In this document: piece by piece, positions 8,925 to 18,352 of the stretch
Layout of the letters: each line of letters opens with the position of its first letter
How positions within the stretch are numbered: the first letter of the stretch is position 1
NCBI RefSeq assembly: GCF_010550695.1
Contig: NZ_JAAGOB010000011.1
Coordinates: forward strand, 124,001-188,000
DNA: 64,000 nucleotides
Direction of reading: 5' to 3'
Origin: Phytoactinopolyspora alkaliphila
GTDB taxonomy: Bacteria > Actinomycetota > Actinomycetes > Jiangellales > Jiangellaceae
Translations under genes and position numbers: made by a program
Notes under the pieces: generated by a model
Told to the model about the DNA's origin: nothing
The model's input: only the letters and a program-made list of their open reading frames with translations
Databases searched by the model: none

Positions 8925-9376
8925 TCACCCGCGTTCAGGGTGGTCGCATTCACCATTGCTGTTGTCGGTGCCGCACAAGACGAAGTCGAAGTCCCACACG
9001 AGTTCGTCTTCCCGCCCGCTCTCCGTCTGATAACCGATCACGATGTTGGTTCCCGTGGCTGTATCGTCGGTGGGCTTCGACACCTCGATACCGAGAACGG
9101 CATGCGGGATGTCTGCGTCCGGCTCGTCCTTCTCCGACGAGCATACGATCTCGACGTGCGACTCACCCGCCACGAACCCGTGCTCCGCGAGGTGATAACC
9201 GTCGCTCTCGGCACGTCCGCCTTTCGTTCATACATCGACATCCCGAACCACGGCGGGTCTTCACCATGACCTGGCACGACCAACGTGGGCTCGCGCATGC
9301 CCGCGCAGCCGGCCACGAGTGCAAACGCAGCAAGGGCGGCGACGCGGACATACGCGCATTTCAGATGAGGACTCAT
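8925..9376 (-). pseudogene. Frameshifted small lipoprotein gene
   Basis: The ATG at 9376 opens a frame encoding a clear lipoprotein signal: MSPHLKCAYVRVAALAAFA then LVAGCAG, with Cys in the lipobox at about residue 24. It continues to PPWFGMSMYERKADVP and then degenerates into Arg/Ser-rich nonsense. From about 9230 the neighbouring frame takes over with protein-like sequence (YHLAEHGFVAGESHVEIVCSSE) and runs to a stop at 8925, ending DFDFVLCGTDNSNGECDHPERG. A single indel between about 9200 and 9250 would join them into a protein of about 150 residues. It could be a real mutation or a sequencing error. I do not recognise a family. Confidence 0.6.
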
Positions 9377-9543
9377 GTGATTTTCGTGTGAGCGGACGAG
9401 ACACGTGATCTGTCGGCAGAGTACAGCGTGCCCCCACAGCCGATGTCCTTTCGATGGTCGCCTTCTCGGCTGTAAGCCTGTTGTCAGTGCGCTGTAAGGG
9501 CCGCGCGCGACAGTGTCATGGACGCCAACCGCAAAGGGGCCAC

Positions 9544-11118
9544 ATGACCATGACGACGCCGTCTGGACGACGCGCCGGGCCACGACAGTGGATCGGGCTC
9601 GCCGTGCTGGCCCTGCCGACCATCCTGATCGCGCTTGACCTGACCGTCCTGTACATGGCGCTCCCCCACCTGGGAGCGGATCTGGGCGCGAGCAACACCC
9701 AGATGCTGTGGATCACCGACATCTACGGCTTCATGGTCGCCGGGCTTCTCATCACCATGGGGACCCTCGGCGACCGGATCGGCCGGCGCAGGCTGCTCTT
9801 GATCGGAGCGGTCGCGTTCGGCGCCGCGTCGGTGCTCGCCGCCTACTCCACCAGCGCCGAGATGCTGACCGCGACCCGTGCCCTGCTCGGCGTCGCAGGA
9901 GCGACGTTGATGCCGTCCACGCTGTCACTGATCGGGACCATGTTCACCGAGCCCAAGCAGCGCGGCCTGGCCATCGGCATCTGGGGCATGTCCTTCTCGC
10001 TGGGCACCGCGATCGGCCCCGCTGTGGGCGGGGCCCTGCTGGAGAACTTCTGGTGGGGATCGGTCTTCCTGCTGGGCGTTCCGGTCATGGTGATCCTGAT
10101 GGTCACCGGGCCGGTGTTGCTGCCCGAGTACCGCGATCCGCAAGCGGGCCGGCTGGATCTCATCAGCGTCGTGCTGTCTCTGGGTGCCATCCTGCCCGCC
10201 GTGTACGGGATCAAGGAGATCGCCAAGCACCAGGCGGTCGCCGCCGTGCCGGCCGTGACCCTCGGCGTCGGGATCGTCGTGGGCTGGCTGTTCGCCCGAC
10301 GGCAGAACAGGCTCGCCGATCCCCTTCTCGACCTCCGGATGTTCCGGGACCGGCCGTTCTCCGGTGCGGTGGCGGGCCTGTTGATGGCGGCGATCACGCT
10401 GTCCGCCGTCATGCTCTTCTTCACCCAGTACCTGCAGCTGGTCGAGGGCATGTCGCCGCTGCGGGCAGGGGTGTGGTTCCTTCCGATGGCTGGCGCGTTC
10501 ATTGCCAGCTCGGTCGCGGCTCCGTTGCTGGCCCGAAGGCTGCGTCCGGCCTATGTGATCACCGCAGGGCTGGCGGTCGCCGTCGCCGGTCTCGTCATGC
10601 TGACCCAGCTGCACGCGCAGTCCGGTGTCGCACTTCTGGTGGCAGGTGTCACGGTCTTCGCCTTCGGCATCGTGCCGCTCCTGGCCCTCGGAACCGACAT
10701 GGTGGTCAGCTCGGCTCCGCCGGAGAAGACCGGGTCGGCTGCCGCGACGGCGGAGACGGGCAGCGAGTTCGGTATGGCCATGGGGATCGCCAGCCTGGGG
10801 ACAGTCGGCACGGCGGTCTACAGCAGTCAGATCGCCGACACGATCCCGGCCGGCGTTCCAGAGCCCGCCGCGGACGTCGCCCGAGACAGCTTCGCCAATG
10901 CCTTCGCGGTGGCAGACGAGCTGCCCACGGCGCTCGGAGCCGAGCTCATCGACGCGGCCCGAGCGTCGTTCACCACCGGGTTCAACGTCGTCGCCGCCAG
11001 CAGCGCCGTGCTGCTGGCCGTCATCGCCGTACTTGTCGTGGCGGTCCTCCGCCATGTGCGTCCGCTCGGGCGCGAACCAGAAACAGCCGAGATCCGTACC
11101 GGTAACCCGCACCAATGA
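9544..11118 (+). CDS. MFS drug transporter, DHA2 (14-TM) type
   Basis: 524-residue major facilitator, expected to be a proton-coupled exporter in the cytoplasmic membrane. The first helix carries LDLTVLYMALPHLGADLGAS, the DHA2 motif. The motif A loop LGDRIGRRRLLLIGA lies between helices 2 and 3, and GIWGMSFSLGTAIGPAVGGALL is the antiporter motif C. Hydrophobic segments are consistent with 14 helices. The ATG at 9544 follows AAAGGGG; the open frame upstream to 9454 is not protein-like. The stop lies just before wrbA-like and LLM genes, so efflux and redox genes share an operon. Confidence 0.88.
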   Translation: MTMTTPSGRRAGPRQWIGLAVLALPTILIALDLTVLYMALPHLGADLGASNTQMLWITDIYGFMVAGLLITMGTLGDRIGRRRLLLIGAVAFGAASVLAAYSTSAEMLTATRALLGVAGATLMPSTLSLIGTMFTEPKQRGLAIGIWGMSFSLGTAIGPAVGGALLENFWWGSVFLLGVPVMVILMVTGPVLLPEYRDPQAGRLDLISVVLSLGAILPAVYGIKEIAKHQAVAAVPAVTLGVGIVVGWLFARRQNRLADPLLDLRMFRDRPFSGAVAGLLMAAITLSAVMLFFTQYLQLVEGMSPLRAGVWFLPMAGAFIASSVAAPLLARRLRPAYVITAGLAVAVAGLVMLTQLHAQSGVALLVAGVTVFAFGIVPLLALGTDMVVSSAPPEKTGSAAATAETGSEFGMAMGIASLGTVGTAVYSSQIADTIPAGVPEPAADVARDSFANAFAVADELPTALGAELIDAARASFTTGFNVVAASSAVLLAVIAVLVVAVLRHVRPLGREPETAEIRTGNPHQ

Positions 11119-11132
11119 GAGGAACACCCATC

Positions 11133-11774
11133 ATGAGCACCCCCGAAGCACGAATCGCGATCGTCTACTACTCGTCCACCGGCAACGTCCATCGCCTCGC
11201 CCAGGCTTTCGCGGACGGCGCGGCGGACGCCGGCGCCCAGGTGCGGTTGCGCCGGGCGGCCGAGCTCGCCCCCGATGCGGCGATCGACTCCAACCCGGAG
11301 TGGCGGGCACACCTGGACGCCACCGCTCACATCCAGCAGGCCACCCTGGACGACCTTCGCTGGGCCAACGGTTATGCGTTCGGCACACCCACCCGGTTCG
11401 GCAACGTCAGCTCGCAGCTCCGGCAGTTCCTCGACACCACGGGCGGGCTCTGGGAGGCCGAGGAACTGGCCAACAAGCCGGCCACCGGCTTCACCAGCAG
11501 CCATTTCCCGCACGGCGGGCAGGAGGCCACACTGCTGTCCTTGTACAAGACCCTGTACCACTGGGGAGCGATCGTCCTGCCGACCGGCTACGTCAACTAT
11601 GAGGTAGCCGCCGCTGCTGGCGGCAACCCGTACGGCGTCAGCTTCGTCGAGGAACAGGCGGCCGACGACACCCACGTGAAGGCGGTCCTGGAGGCAGCGC
11701 GCCACCAAGGCGAACGGCTGGCGCACACCGCCGTGCTGCTGGCATCGCTGACAGACCAGCCAGCAGCGGCGTGA
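11133..11774 (+). CDS. WrbA-like NAD(P)H:quinone oxidoreductase (flavodoxin fold)
   Basis: 213-residue flavodoxin-fold protein expected to bind FMN and reduce quinones by two electrons. IVYYSSTGNVHRLAQAFADGA (around residue 8) gives the phosphate-binding loop. GTPTRFGNVSSQLRQFLDTTG and GFTSSHFPHGGQEATLLSLY are the characteristic WrbA segments. The ATG at 11133 is preceded by GAGAGG at about 10 bp; an ATG at 11115 overlapping the MFS stop would add six residues. The gene overlaps the LLM gene by 4 bp (GTGA). Substrate or physiological quinone is unknown. Confidence 0.88.
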   Translation: MSTPEARIAIVYYSSTGNVHRLAQAFADGAADAGAQVRLRRAAELAPDAAIDSNPEWRAHLDATAHIQQATLDDLRWANGYAFGTPTRFGNVSSQLRQFLDTTGGLWEAEELANKPATGFTSSHFPHGGQEATLLSLYKTLYHWGAIVLPTGYVNYEVAAAAGGNPYGVSFVEEQAADDTHVKAVLEAARHQGERLAHTAVLLASLTDQPAAA

Positions 11775-12646
11775 CCGGCCGATCAGGATCGATGGAGTTC
11801 GGCGTGTTCCCCGTGCCCATCGCGGCCGAACATGCTGATCTGCTGCGCCAGGTCCAGCTGGCTGAACATCTCGGCTTGGACCTGGTCGGTGTCCAGGACC
11901 ATCCCTACCAGCGACGGTACCTTGACACGTTCACGCTCTTGCCGTGGCTGGCAGCTCGGACCGACCGCATCCGGTTCTTCCCCGACGTCGCCCATATGCC
12001 GTTGCGACCTCCAGCGATGCTCGCCAAGGCGATCGCCTCACTCGACGTCCTCAGCGGCGGGCGGATCGAACTGGGCCTCGGGGCCGGGGCGTACCCCGAG
12101 GCCAGCCAGGCCATGGGCGCTCCTGTACGTCAGCCACGCGAGTCGGTCGCCGCGGTGGAAGAGGCGATCAGCATCATCCGCCGGTTCTGGGAATCGCCTC
12201 GGCAGGCCATCCATCATCGTGGGCGACACTTCGAACTCGGCGGGGTCAAGGCGGGTCCGCCTCCGGCCCATGACATCGGCATCTGGGTCGGTGGTGACGG
12301 GCCGAGAATGCTGCGGGTCGTCGCTTCCATGGCGGATGGCTGGATCTCTCCTGGGACGAGGCATCTCACATTCGGCGGGCTACTGGCCAAACGGGACGAA
12401 CTCGATCGCTACGCCGCCGACGCGGACCGGGACCCGGCGACGATCCGGCGGCTCACCGACGTGAGCGGCACCATCACCGACGGACCCACCTCCAGCTGGT
12501 TGCATGGGCCGGTGGACCACTGGGTCGACGAGCTCAAGGCGCTCGCCGCCGCGGGATTCGACACGTTCATCTTCTGGCCGGATGAAGCGACCGACGAGCA
12601 GATCCATGCCTTCGCCGAGGTGGCCGGCCAGCTCCGAGGGGGCTAG
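11771..12646 (+). CDS. LLM-class (luciferase-like, probably F420-dependent) oxidoreductase
   Basis: 291-residue TIM-barrel protein of the luciferase-like monooxygenase family. Recognisable segments are [48 protein letters not shown] and DIGIWVGGDGPRMLRVVASMADGWISPG. Actinobacterial members mostly use F420 or FMN; which one applies here is inference. The GTG start overlaps the wrbA-like stop; the ATG at 11792 is an alternative. It is a clear paralogue of the LLM half of the hemerythrin fusion at 36798-38321, sharing the QDHPYQ and LPLRPPA-type motifs. It converges on the AfsR-type gene with a 6-bp gap. Confidence 0.87.
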   Translation: MTGRSGSMEFGVFPVPIAAEHADLLRQVQLAEHLGLDLVGVQDHPYQRRYLDTFTLLPWLAARTDRIRFFPDVAHMPLRPPAMLAKAIASLDVLSGGRIELGLGAGAYPEASQAMGAPVRQPRESVAAVEEAISIIRRFWESPRQAIHHRGRHFELGGVKAGPPPAHDIGIWVGGDGPRMLRVVASMADGWISPGTRHLTFGGLLAKRDELDRYAADADRDPATIRRLTDVSGTITDGPTSSWLHGPVDHWVDELKALAAAGFDTFIFWPDEATDEQIHAFAEVAGQLRGG

Positions 12647-12652
12647 CCGACG

Positions 12653-15600
12653 TCACGGGAGCTCGTCGGCGCCCATCTCACCGCCCCGGGCGAACTCGGC
12701 GTCGAACGCGCTCCTACCGAGTGCGGTCCGTACCCGGTCCGTGATCCGGTCGATGTCGCCGCGCTCGGCGGGCGGCGTCGGCGCGGCCGCTGCGTCCCTC
12801 CCCGCCGCGGCCGCGCCGAGCAGCTTCGCCGCGTGAGCATGTTCGCCGATCAGCGAAGACGCGCCGGCAAGTCCTTCGAGCGCCAACGCGACGGCCCGGG
12901 CGTCTCCTGTTTTTCGTGCCACGGCCAGTCCGTCCGTATGCAGGGCGCTAGCCGACGCGGCGTCACCACGCAGCTCGGCGACGAAACCCAGCTCAGCGAG
13001 GATCAAGGCGGTGCCAGGAAGGTAGCCCGTGCGGTCGTGCCAGTCGAGCAGGTCCCGCAGCCGGTGTTCGGCGTCGTCGAGCTCGCCCTGGCGCCGTGCG
13101 CCGAGGGCCAGGCCGATCGCGGCGAAGGCGGCGGCGGCCCCGTCCGATTGTTCCTCCGCCAGGCGATACGCGCGCTGGTGGAACTCTGCGGCCTCTGCGA
13201 AGCCACCGGCAAGCAGGGAGACCCGGCCGAGGCTGGCCAATTGCATCGACACCGCCGGCCAGAGTTCCAGGTCCTCGGCGATACGAAGGGCATCTCGATG
13301 CAGGCGGGCAGCACCGGCGTAGTCGCCTTCGATCTCCGCCAGCACGCCGAGCAGGTGTGTCGGGTGGAGCCGTCCCCAGTGGTCACCGAGCTCGTCGAAC
13401 AGGAGTGTCGACTCTTCGCTGTCACGCCGCACCGCGGCGAGCCTTCCTTCCACCAGCGCATGTTCGGCACGGGTGAACAGGGCGGCCGCGATCCCCCACC
13501 GGTCCCCGAGCCGCCGGAAACCGGCCAAGGCCTCGGACACCAGGCGCTCACCCACCGCCATGTCGCCCGAGCCCAGCATGGTGAAGGCGCACAGCCACTG
13601 CGCGCGTGCCCGGCCCGCCGGGTCGTCCAGCTCGTCGTACAGTCCGAGAGCGGCACCGCGGCGGGCCACCGGATCGTCCTGGTAGTCGGTGAACGCCACG
13701 CCGGCCAGCCATGCCGACGCCTCCGCCCGGGCCGTGTGGGCAGCGCCGTCCGCCGCGCCCGTCCCCAGCGCAAGTGTCAGGCAGCGGCGCGCCTCCTGGT
13801 GGCGGCCGCGGAGGAACCAGTACCACGCCAGCGAATTGACCAGGCGCAGCGCGATATCCGTTGCGTCCGCCTGGACGGCGATATCCAACGCGGCACGCAG
13901 GTTGGCGGCCTCGCTGTCCAGTCGCCGCAGAGCCTCGCGCTGGCCGTGTCCACGCAGCAGCGGGCCGGTTCGTTCAGCCAAGCCCGCGTAATACGCGGCA
14001 TACCCGCCGCGCACGGCCGCCGACTCCCCCGACTCGTCCAGCCGTTGCAGGCAGTATGCCAAGACCGACTCCAGCAATCGGTACCGCCGGGTGCCTTCTC
14101 CTTCGGAGACGGCGACCAGTGATCGGTCGACCAGGATTCCGAGGGCGTCGACGACGTCGGCCGCGGTGATGTCGCCCCCGGCACATACGTCCTCGGCAGC
14201 TCCGAGCGTGCAACCTCCTGCATGAACGGCCAGCCGGCGCAGCACGGCCTGCTCGCGCGGCTGCAGCAGTTCCCAACTCCAGTCGATCATCGCCCGGAGC
14301 GTCCGCTGCCGCTGCGGTGCCGTGCGATGCCCGGCGGCGAGCAGCCGGAACCGGTCGTCGAGGCGGGCGGCGAGCTCCCGCACGTCCAGCGTCCCCACCC
14401 GGGCAGCCGCAAGCTCGAGCGCGAGTGGGATGCCGTCCAGCCGGCGGCAGATCTCCACCACCGCCGCGGCATTGCCGGAGGACAGCTCGAACCCAGGCGC
14501 GGTCGCGGCGGCACGGGCGACGAACAACTGAACTGCCGCAGCCCGAGCAGAGGTGCGCCATGGCGCGTCCGGATCAGGCAGCTCGAGCGGCGGCACCGGG
14601 AAGACCACCTCCCCGGAGAGGCGTACCGGTTCCTGGCTCGTCACGAGCACCAGCAACCCGGGTGCCGCTCTCAGTAGCCGCTCGACCAGGTGGGCCGCGG
14701 GCTCGATCACATGCTCGCAGTTGTCCAGCACCAGGAGCAGCCGTTTGGAGCGCAGGGCAGCCGCCAGCCGGTCGGTCACACCGAGGTGTTCCGCGCCCGC
14801 CGGGACACCCATCTCCGAGTCCTCACGGACCCCGAGTACGGCCGCGACAGCGGTCGCGATCGAGCTGACACCGGTGGCAAGGCCGTCCGCGGCCGGCTGA
14901 CGTGGCTGGCTGGCGAGTTCCACGATCCAGCTGCCGTCCGGGCACCTGCCTTCCATGGTCCGGGCCACCTCGATCGCGAGCCGGGTCTTGCCGACTCCAC
15001 CGGGACCCGTCAGCGTCACCAGCCGGGCGGCATCGAGAACGTCCTTCAGCTCCGCGATAGCTGCGCTCCTGCCCACCAATCCGCCGTCCGGCTCCGCGGA
15101 GATCGCCGCCGGGAGATTGGTGGCAGGCCGTGCTACCGGTATGGCTGGGCCGGCTGCCGGTGCCAGGTCCGGATCCTGCCGGAGGATGGCCTGGTGCAAT
15201 TCGACCAGCTGCGCGCCGGGGTCGGCACCGAGACTGTCCCGCAGGTGCCGGCGGTGCTGCTCATAGACTTCTAGCGCCTCGCCCTGCCGCCCTGATCCGT
15301 AGAGCGCACGCAGGTGTGCCGCACGCAACCGCTCGCGGAGGGGGTGCTGCGTGACCACGTCGCCCAGCTCACCGACGAGCAGCGTGTGCTCACCCAGCTC
15401 CAGGCGTGCCTCCGCGAGGTCCTCCAGCGCCACCAGCCGCTGCTCGTCGAGACGGATCGCCGAGCCCCGCGCGAACTCCATGTCGGCGACCTCGCCGAAG
15501 GTGGGTCCGCGCCACAGTGCCAGCGCCTCGGTCAGCAAGGCGACTCTTCCCCTGGGATCCCGCCGAGCTCGCGCTTGCGCGATGAGCATCCCGAACCGTC

Positions 15601-15910
15601 CCGCGTCGACCGCTTCGGGTCCCACGTTCAGGCGGTACCCCGACGGCCCGGACTCCACGAGATCCCGGGCACCCGGCTCCGCCTCGTCCAGTGCCCTGCG
15701 CAGCTGGGACACCCTGGCCTGCAGCGTCCCGGCATGGTTACCGGGCGCGTCCGACGTCCACAGATCCTCGATCAGCCGGTCCGCCGGCACCGGCCGGCCT
15801 TCATGGACGAGCAGGTCGGCCAGCAACGCGCGAACCTTGAGGCCAGGGATGCTCACCGGGTTTCCATCCAGCGTCCACACCGCCAGCGGGCCAAGCACCC
15901 CGAATCTCAT
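12653..15910 (-). CDS. AfsR/SARP-type transcriptional regulator (HTH-BTAD-NTPase-TPR)
   Basis: 1085-residue multidomain regulator. Residues 1-95 form the OmpR-type winged helix (RALLADLLVHEGRPVPADRLIEDLW). About 100-250 is the all-helical BTAD domain. About 280-600 is an NTPase with P-loop GPGGVGKT at 302-309 and Walker B LLLVLDNCEHV. The rest is TPR-like repeats. Such proteins switch on secondary-metabolite or catabolic genes, with the NTPase/TPR part sensing or dimerising. The ATG at 15910 starts the canonical MRFGVLGPL; the open frame upstream to 16072 is spurious. It follows the phosphotransferase gene by 40 bp on the same strand, so it may be the last gene of the leftward catabolic arm. 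Confidence 0.9.
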   Translation of the reverse strand: MRFGVLGPLAVWTLDGNPVSIPGLKVRALLADLLVHEGRPVPADRLIEDLWTSDAPGNHAGTLQARVSQLRRALDEAEPGARDLVESGPSGYRLNVGPEAVDAGRFGMLIAQARARRDPRGRVALLTEALALWRGPTFGEVADMEFARGSAIRLDEQRLVALEDLAEARLELGEHTLLVGELGDVVTQHPLRERLRAAHLRALYGSGRQGEALEVYEQHRRHLRDSLGADPGAQLVELHQAILRQDPDLAPAAGPAIPVARPATNLPAAISAEPDGGLVGRSAAIAELKDVLDAARLVTLTGPGGVGKTRLAIEVARTMEGRCPDGSWIVELASQPRQPAADGLATGVSSIATAVAAVLGVREDSEMGVPAGAEHLGVTDRLAAALRSKRLLLVLDNCEHVIEPAAHLVERLLRAAPGLLVLVTSQEPVRLSGEVVFPVPPLELPDPDAPWRTSARAAAVQLFVARAAATAPGFELSSGNAAAVVEICRRLDGIPLALELAAARVGTLDVRELAARLDDRFRLLAAGHRTAPQRQRTLRAMIDWSWELLQPREQAVLRRLAVHAGGCTLGAAEDVCAGGDITAADVVDALGILVDRSLVAVSEGEGTRRYRLLESVLAYCLQRLDESGESAAVRGGYAAYYAGLAERTGPLLRGHGQREALRRLDSEAANLRAALDIAVQADATDIALRLVNSLAWYWFLRGRHQEARRCLTLALGTGAADGAAHTARAEASAWLAGVAFTDYQDDPVARRGAALGLYDELDDPAGRARAQWLCAFTMLGSGDMAVGERLVSEALAGFRRLGDRWGIAAALFTRAEHALVEGRLAAVRRDSEESTLLFDELGDHWGRLHPTHLLGVLAEIEGDYAGAARLHRDALRIAEDLELWPAVSMQLASLGRVSLLAGGFAEAAEFHQRAYRLAEEQSDGAAAAFAAIGLALGARRQGELDDAEHRLRDLLDWHDRTGYLPGTALILAELGFVAELRGDAASASALHTDGLAVARKTGDARAVALALEGLAGASSLIGEHAHAAKLLGAAAAGRDAAAAPTPPAERGDIDRITDRVRTALGRSAFDAEFARGGEMGADELP

Positions 15911-15950
15911 CGGTTCACCATATCCGGGCCTGTCGCGGGCACAGCACGCG

Positions 15951-16883
15951 TCATGTGGCGAGCCGGAGCCGTTCGGCGAACCGGGAGCTGGAGCGCAGCC
16001 GGTGCGCCCGGTCGACATATTCGTCGGTCCAGGCGTCGTAGTCCCAGTCGATGGTGAGCACCGGCTTCGCAATGATCGCCCAGGCCGCCTCGCGCACGGC
16101 CGAGACGAACGCCATCAGTGCCACCCGGGCCTGGTCCACGGGACGCACCTCACCGAAGTACGCGAGGAGCAGCCGGTCCTGTTCGTCGCTGTCCAGTTCG
16201 CCGTTGACGCAAACTCCGCCCAGATCGAAGTAGGGATTTCCCATACCGGCGTACTCCCAGTCGATGATCCGCAACTGCTCGCCGTCGACGATCACGTTCT
16301 GCAGCTGCAGGTCGTTGTGGCAGAGCCGATCAGGGATGGCCGACGCGGCGAATACGGCACCGACCTCGGCCGCGGAGTCGGCCAGCGCTTGCATGCCCTG
16401 GGGTAGCCGGAGGCCCTCCCGCTCCGCCAGGGCCAGGTAGGCGCGGATGTCGTCGAAGGCGGACCAGCGGCCGTCGACCGGTCCCGCGTCGTGCATGCGG
16501 TACAGCGCCTGGCCGAGCGCCTCGATCACGCCGTCGGCGCGGACCCGTTCGGCGTCGAGCACGGCACCGTCGACGAAACGATAGGCGCAGTGTCCCTCCG
16601 GCAACGTGACGGCGGCCAGCTCGGGAGCGAGTCCGGCTGCGGCCGCCGCTCGGTGACCGGCAAGCCCTCTGGCCCGGTCGATGCCGAATCGGTCGACGCC
16701 GAGCTCGGCGATGCGCAGGACCCACGGGCCACCGGCGTCGTCGACCTTGAAGTTGCGGTTGCTCGCACCGCCCGGCAGCGGGGCGACCGACGCGTTCTCG
16801 GTGACGAACGCGAAATCCGGCTGAGCCAGGAGTTCGGCCACGTGCGTGCGGTCGGCCGGCGTCAGCCGGGGGTCAAATCGCAT
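15951..16883 (-). CDS. Choline/aminoglycoside-kinase-like phosphotransferase
   Basis: 310-residue protein with the eukaryotic-like kinase fold of APH/choline kinases. APLPGGASNRNFKVDDAGGPWVLRI is the nucleotide loop. LCHNDLQLQNVIVD is the Brenner motif with the catalytic Asp, and IIDWEYAGMGNPYFDLG supplies the Mg-binding Asp and the choline-kinase-type NPYFDL. It therefore probably phosphorylates a small alcohol or amino alcohol; which one is unknown. Its first 11 bp overlap the aldehyde dehydrogenase end, so it sits in the leftward operon with SurE and the FAD oxidoreductase. That suggests a phosphorylated catabolic intermediate. Confidence 0.82.
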   Translation of the reverse strand: MRFDPRLTPADRTHVAELLAQPDFAFVTENASVAPLPGGASNRNFKVDDAGGPWVLRIAELGVDRFGIDRARGLAGHRAAAAAGLAPELAAVTLPEGHCAYRFVDGAVLDAERVRADGVIEALGQALYRMHDAGPVDGRWSAFDDIRAYLALAEREGLRLPQGMQALADSAAEVGAVFAASAIPDRLCHNDLQLQNVIVDGEQLRIIDWEYAGMGNPYFDLGGVCVNGELDSDEQDRLLLAYFGEVRPVDQARVALMAFVSAVREAAWAIIAKPVLTIDWDYDAWTDEYVDRAHRLRSSSRFAERLRLAT

Positions 16884-18348
16884 CGTCGCCCCTCTCCGGA
16901 GCCACCGCTATCGCCACATGCTTGTGGTTGGTGTGCGCCTCGAGTGCGTGAATCGAGAGGTCCGCGCCGAAGCCGGAGTCTTTCCGGCCACCAAACGGCA
17001 TCTCCGCGACGGTGGCGCCATGGCTGTTCACCCAGACCGTGCCCACGTCGAGCCGGCGGGACACCCGCATGGCCCGGTCGAGATCGGCCGTCCACACCGA
17101 CGCCGCGAGTCCCTGGGCCACACCGTTGGCCATGGCGACCGCTTCCGCCTCGCCGGAGAACGGCGTGACCGTCACGACAGGGCCGAAGACCTCTTCCTGG
17201 ACGATCTCGTCGTCATGCCGTGTTCCACGCAGGACGGTCGGCGAGTAGAAGTAGCCGCGCTCCCAATCGCCGGCCCCGCCCACGACCAGCTCGACGCGGC
17301 CGGTTCCGAGCGCCCGCTCGACGAGGCCGGCGACGCGATCACGGTGATCGGCGGAGACAAGCGGGCCCATGGTGGTAGCCGGGTCGAGGCCGTTCCCCAC
17401 CACCACCGACCGGGCGACCCCGGCGATGGTTTCCACGACCTTGTCGTGGATGGCGGGTGCGGCGTAGACCCGGCTCGCGGCATGACAGTCCTGTCCGCTG
17501 TTGCGGAATGCCGCCATGAAATAGGCATCCGCGAGCCGGTCGAGATCGGCGTCGTCGAAAACCAGAACCGGCGCGTTGCCGCCAAGCTCCAGGTGGATGC
17601 GCTTGACCGACTCGGATGCGGCGCGCATCACGGCCTTACCGGTAGCCGTCCCGCCGGTGACGGATACCATCGCGACGCCAGGATGCCGCACCAGCGCCTC
17701 CCCTGTGGAAGGTCCGCCGGTGACCACGTTGAGTACGCCCGGCGGCATGACCTCGGCGGCGATCTCAGCAAGGCGCAGCGTGGACAGCGGTGTAACCGGC
17801 GACGGCTTCAACACCACGGTGTTGCCTGCCGCGAGTGCCGGTGCGATCTTCCAGACGCCCAGCGCGAACGGGTAATTCCACGGAGCGAGGGCGGCGACCA
17901 CCCCGACGGGCTCGCGCCGCACGAAGCTGGTGAACGGCGGCCGGTACTCCTGCGCCGCGATGCCGTGCAGCACACGGGCGGAGCCGGCGAAGAACCTGAC
18001 CTTGTCGATGGCGCTGGCGATCTCCGCCGGGGCGAGCGCCAGTGGCTTGCCGACGTCGAGGGCTTCGAGCCCGGACAGCTCATCGGCGTGATCCTCGAGC
18101 GCATCCGCGAACCGAAGCATGCTGGTGGCGCGGTCACGGGGTGGGAGGTCGGCCCAGCTCTCGGCTGCCGACGTGGCAGCGGCCACGGCGAGGTCGACGC
18201 CGCGGTCGCCCACATCCGGTACCTCCGTCAGCGGTTCGCCCGTCACGGGGTTCCGGACCACGATTCCGGTGTCGCCGATGTCCGTTGGAGATCCGGCGAT
18301 CACCGGCAAACGAGGAAGCCCGCGGGCCTTCGGGTCGTAGGTGCTCAT
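16873..18348 (-). CDS. NAD(P)-dependent aldehyde dehydrogenase
   Basis: 491-residue ALDH-superfamily enzyme of typical length that oxidises an aldehyde to an acid. The cofactor segment ALAPWNYPFALGVWKIAPALAAGNTVVLKPS is intact. The general base Glu lies in LELGGNAPVLVF and the nucleophilic Cys (about residue 287) in NSGQDCHAASRVY. The overall pattern is closest to the aminoaldehyde/betaine-aldehyde group, but that is inference. The gene starts 4 bp after surE ends and overlaps the phosphotransferase gene by 11 bp. It should handle an aldehyde made by the FAD oxidoreductase or the LLM enzyme of the same locus. Confidence 0.9.
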   Translation of the reverse strand: MSTYDPKARGLPRLPVIAGSPTDIGDTGIVVRNPVTGEPLTEVPDVGDRGVDLAVAAATSAAESWADLPPRDRATSMLRFADALEDHADELSGLEALDVGKPLALAPAEIASAIDKVRFFAGSARVLHGIAAQEYRPPFTSFVRREPVGVVAALAPWNYPFALGVWKIAPALAAGNTVVLKPSPVTPLSTLRLAEIAAEVMPPGVLNVVTGGPSTGEALVRHPGVAMVSVTGGTATGKAVMRAASESVKRIHLELGGNAPVLVFDDADLDRLADAYFMAAFRNSGQDCHAASRVYAAPAIHDKVVETIAGVARSVVVGNGLDPATTMGPLVSADHRDRVAGLVERALGTGRVELVVGGAGDWERGYFYSPTVLRGTRHDDEIVQEEVFGPVVTVTPFSGEAEAVAMANGVAQGLAASVWTADLDRAMRVSRRLDVGTVWVNSHGATVAEMPFGGRKDSGFGADLSIHALEAHTNHKHVAIAVAPERGDDAI

Positions 18349-18352
18349 CTGG

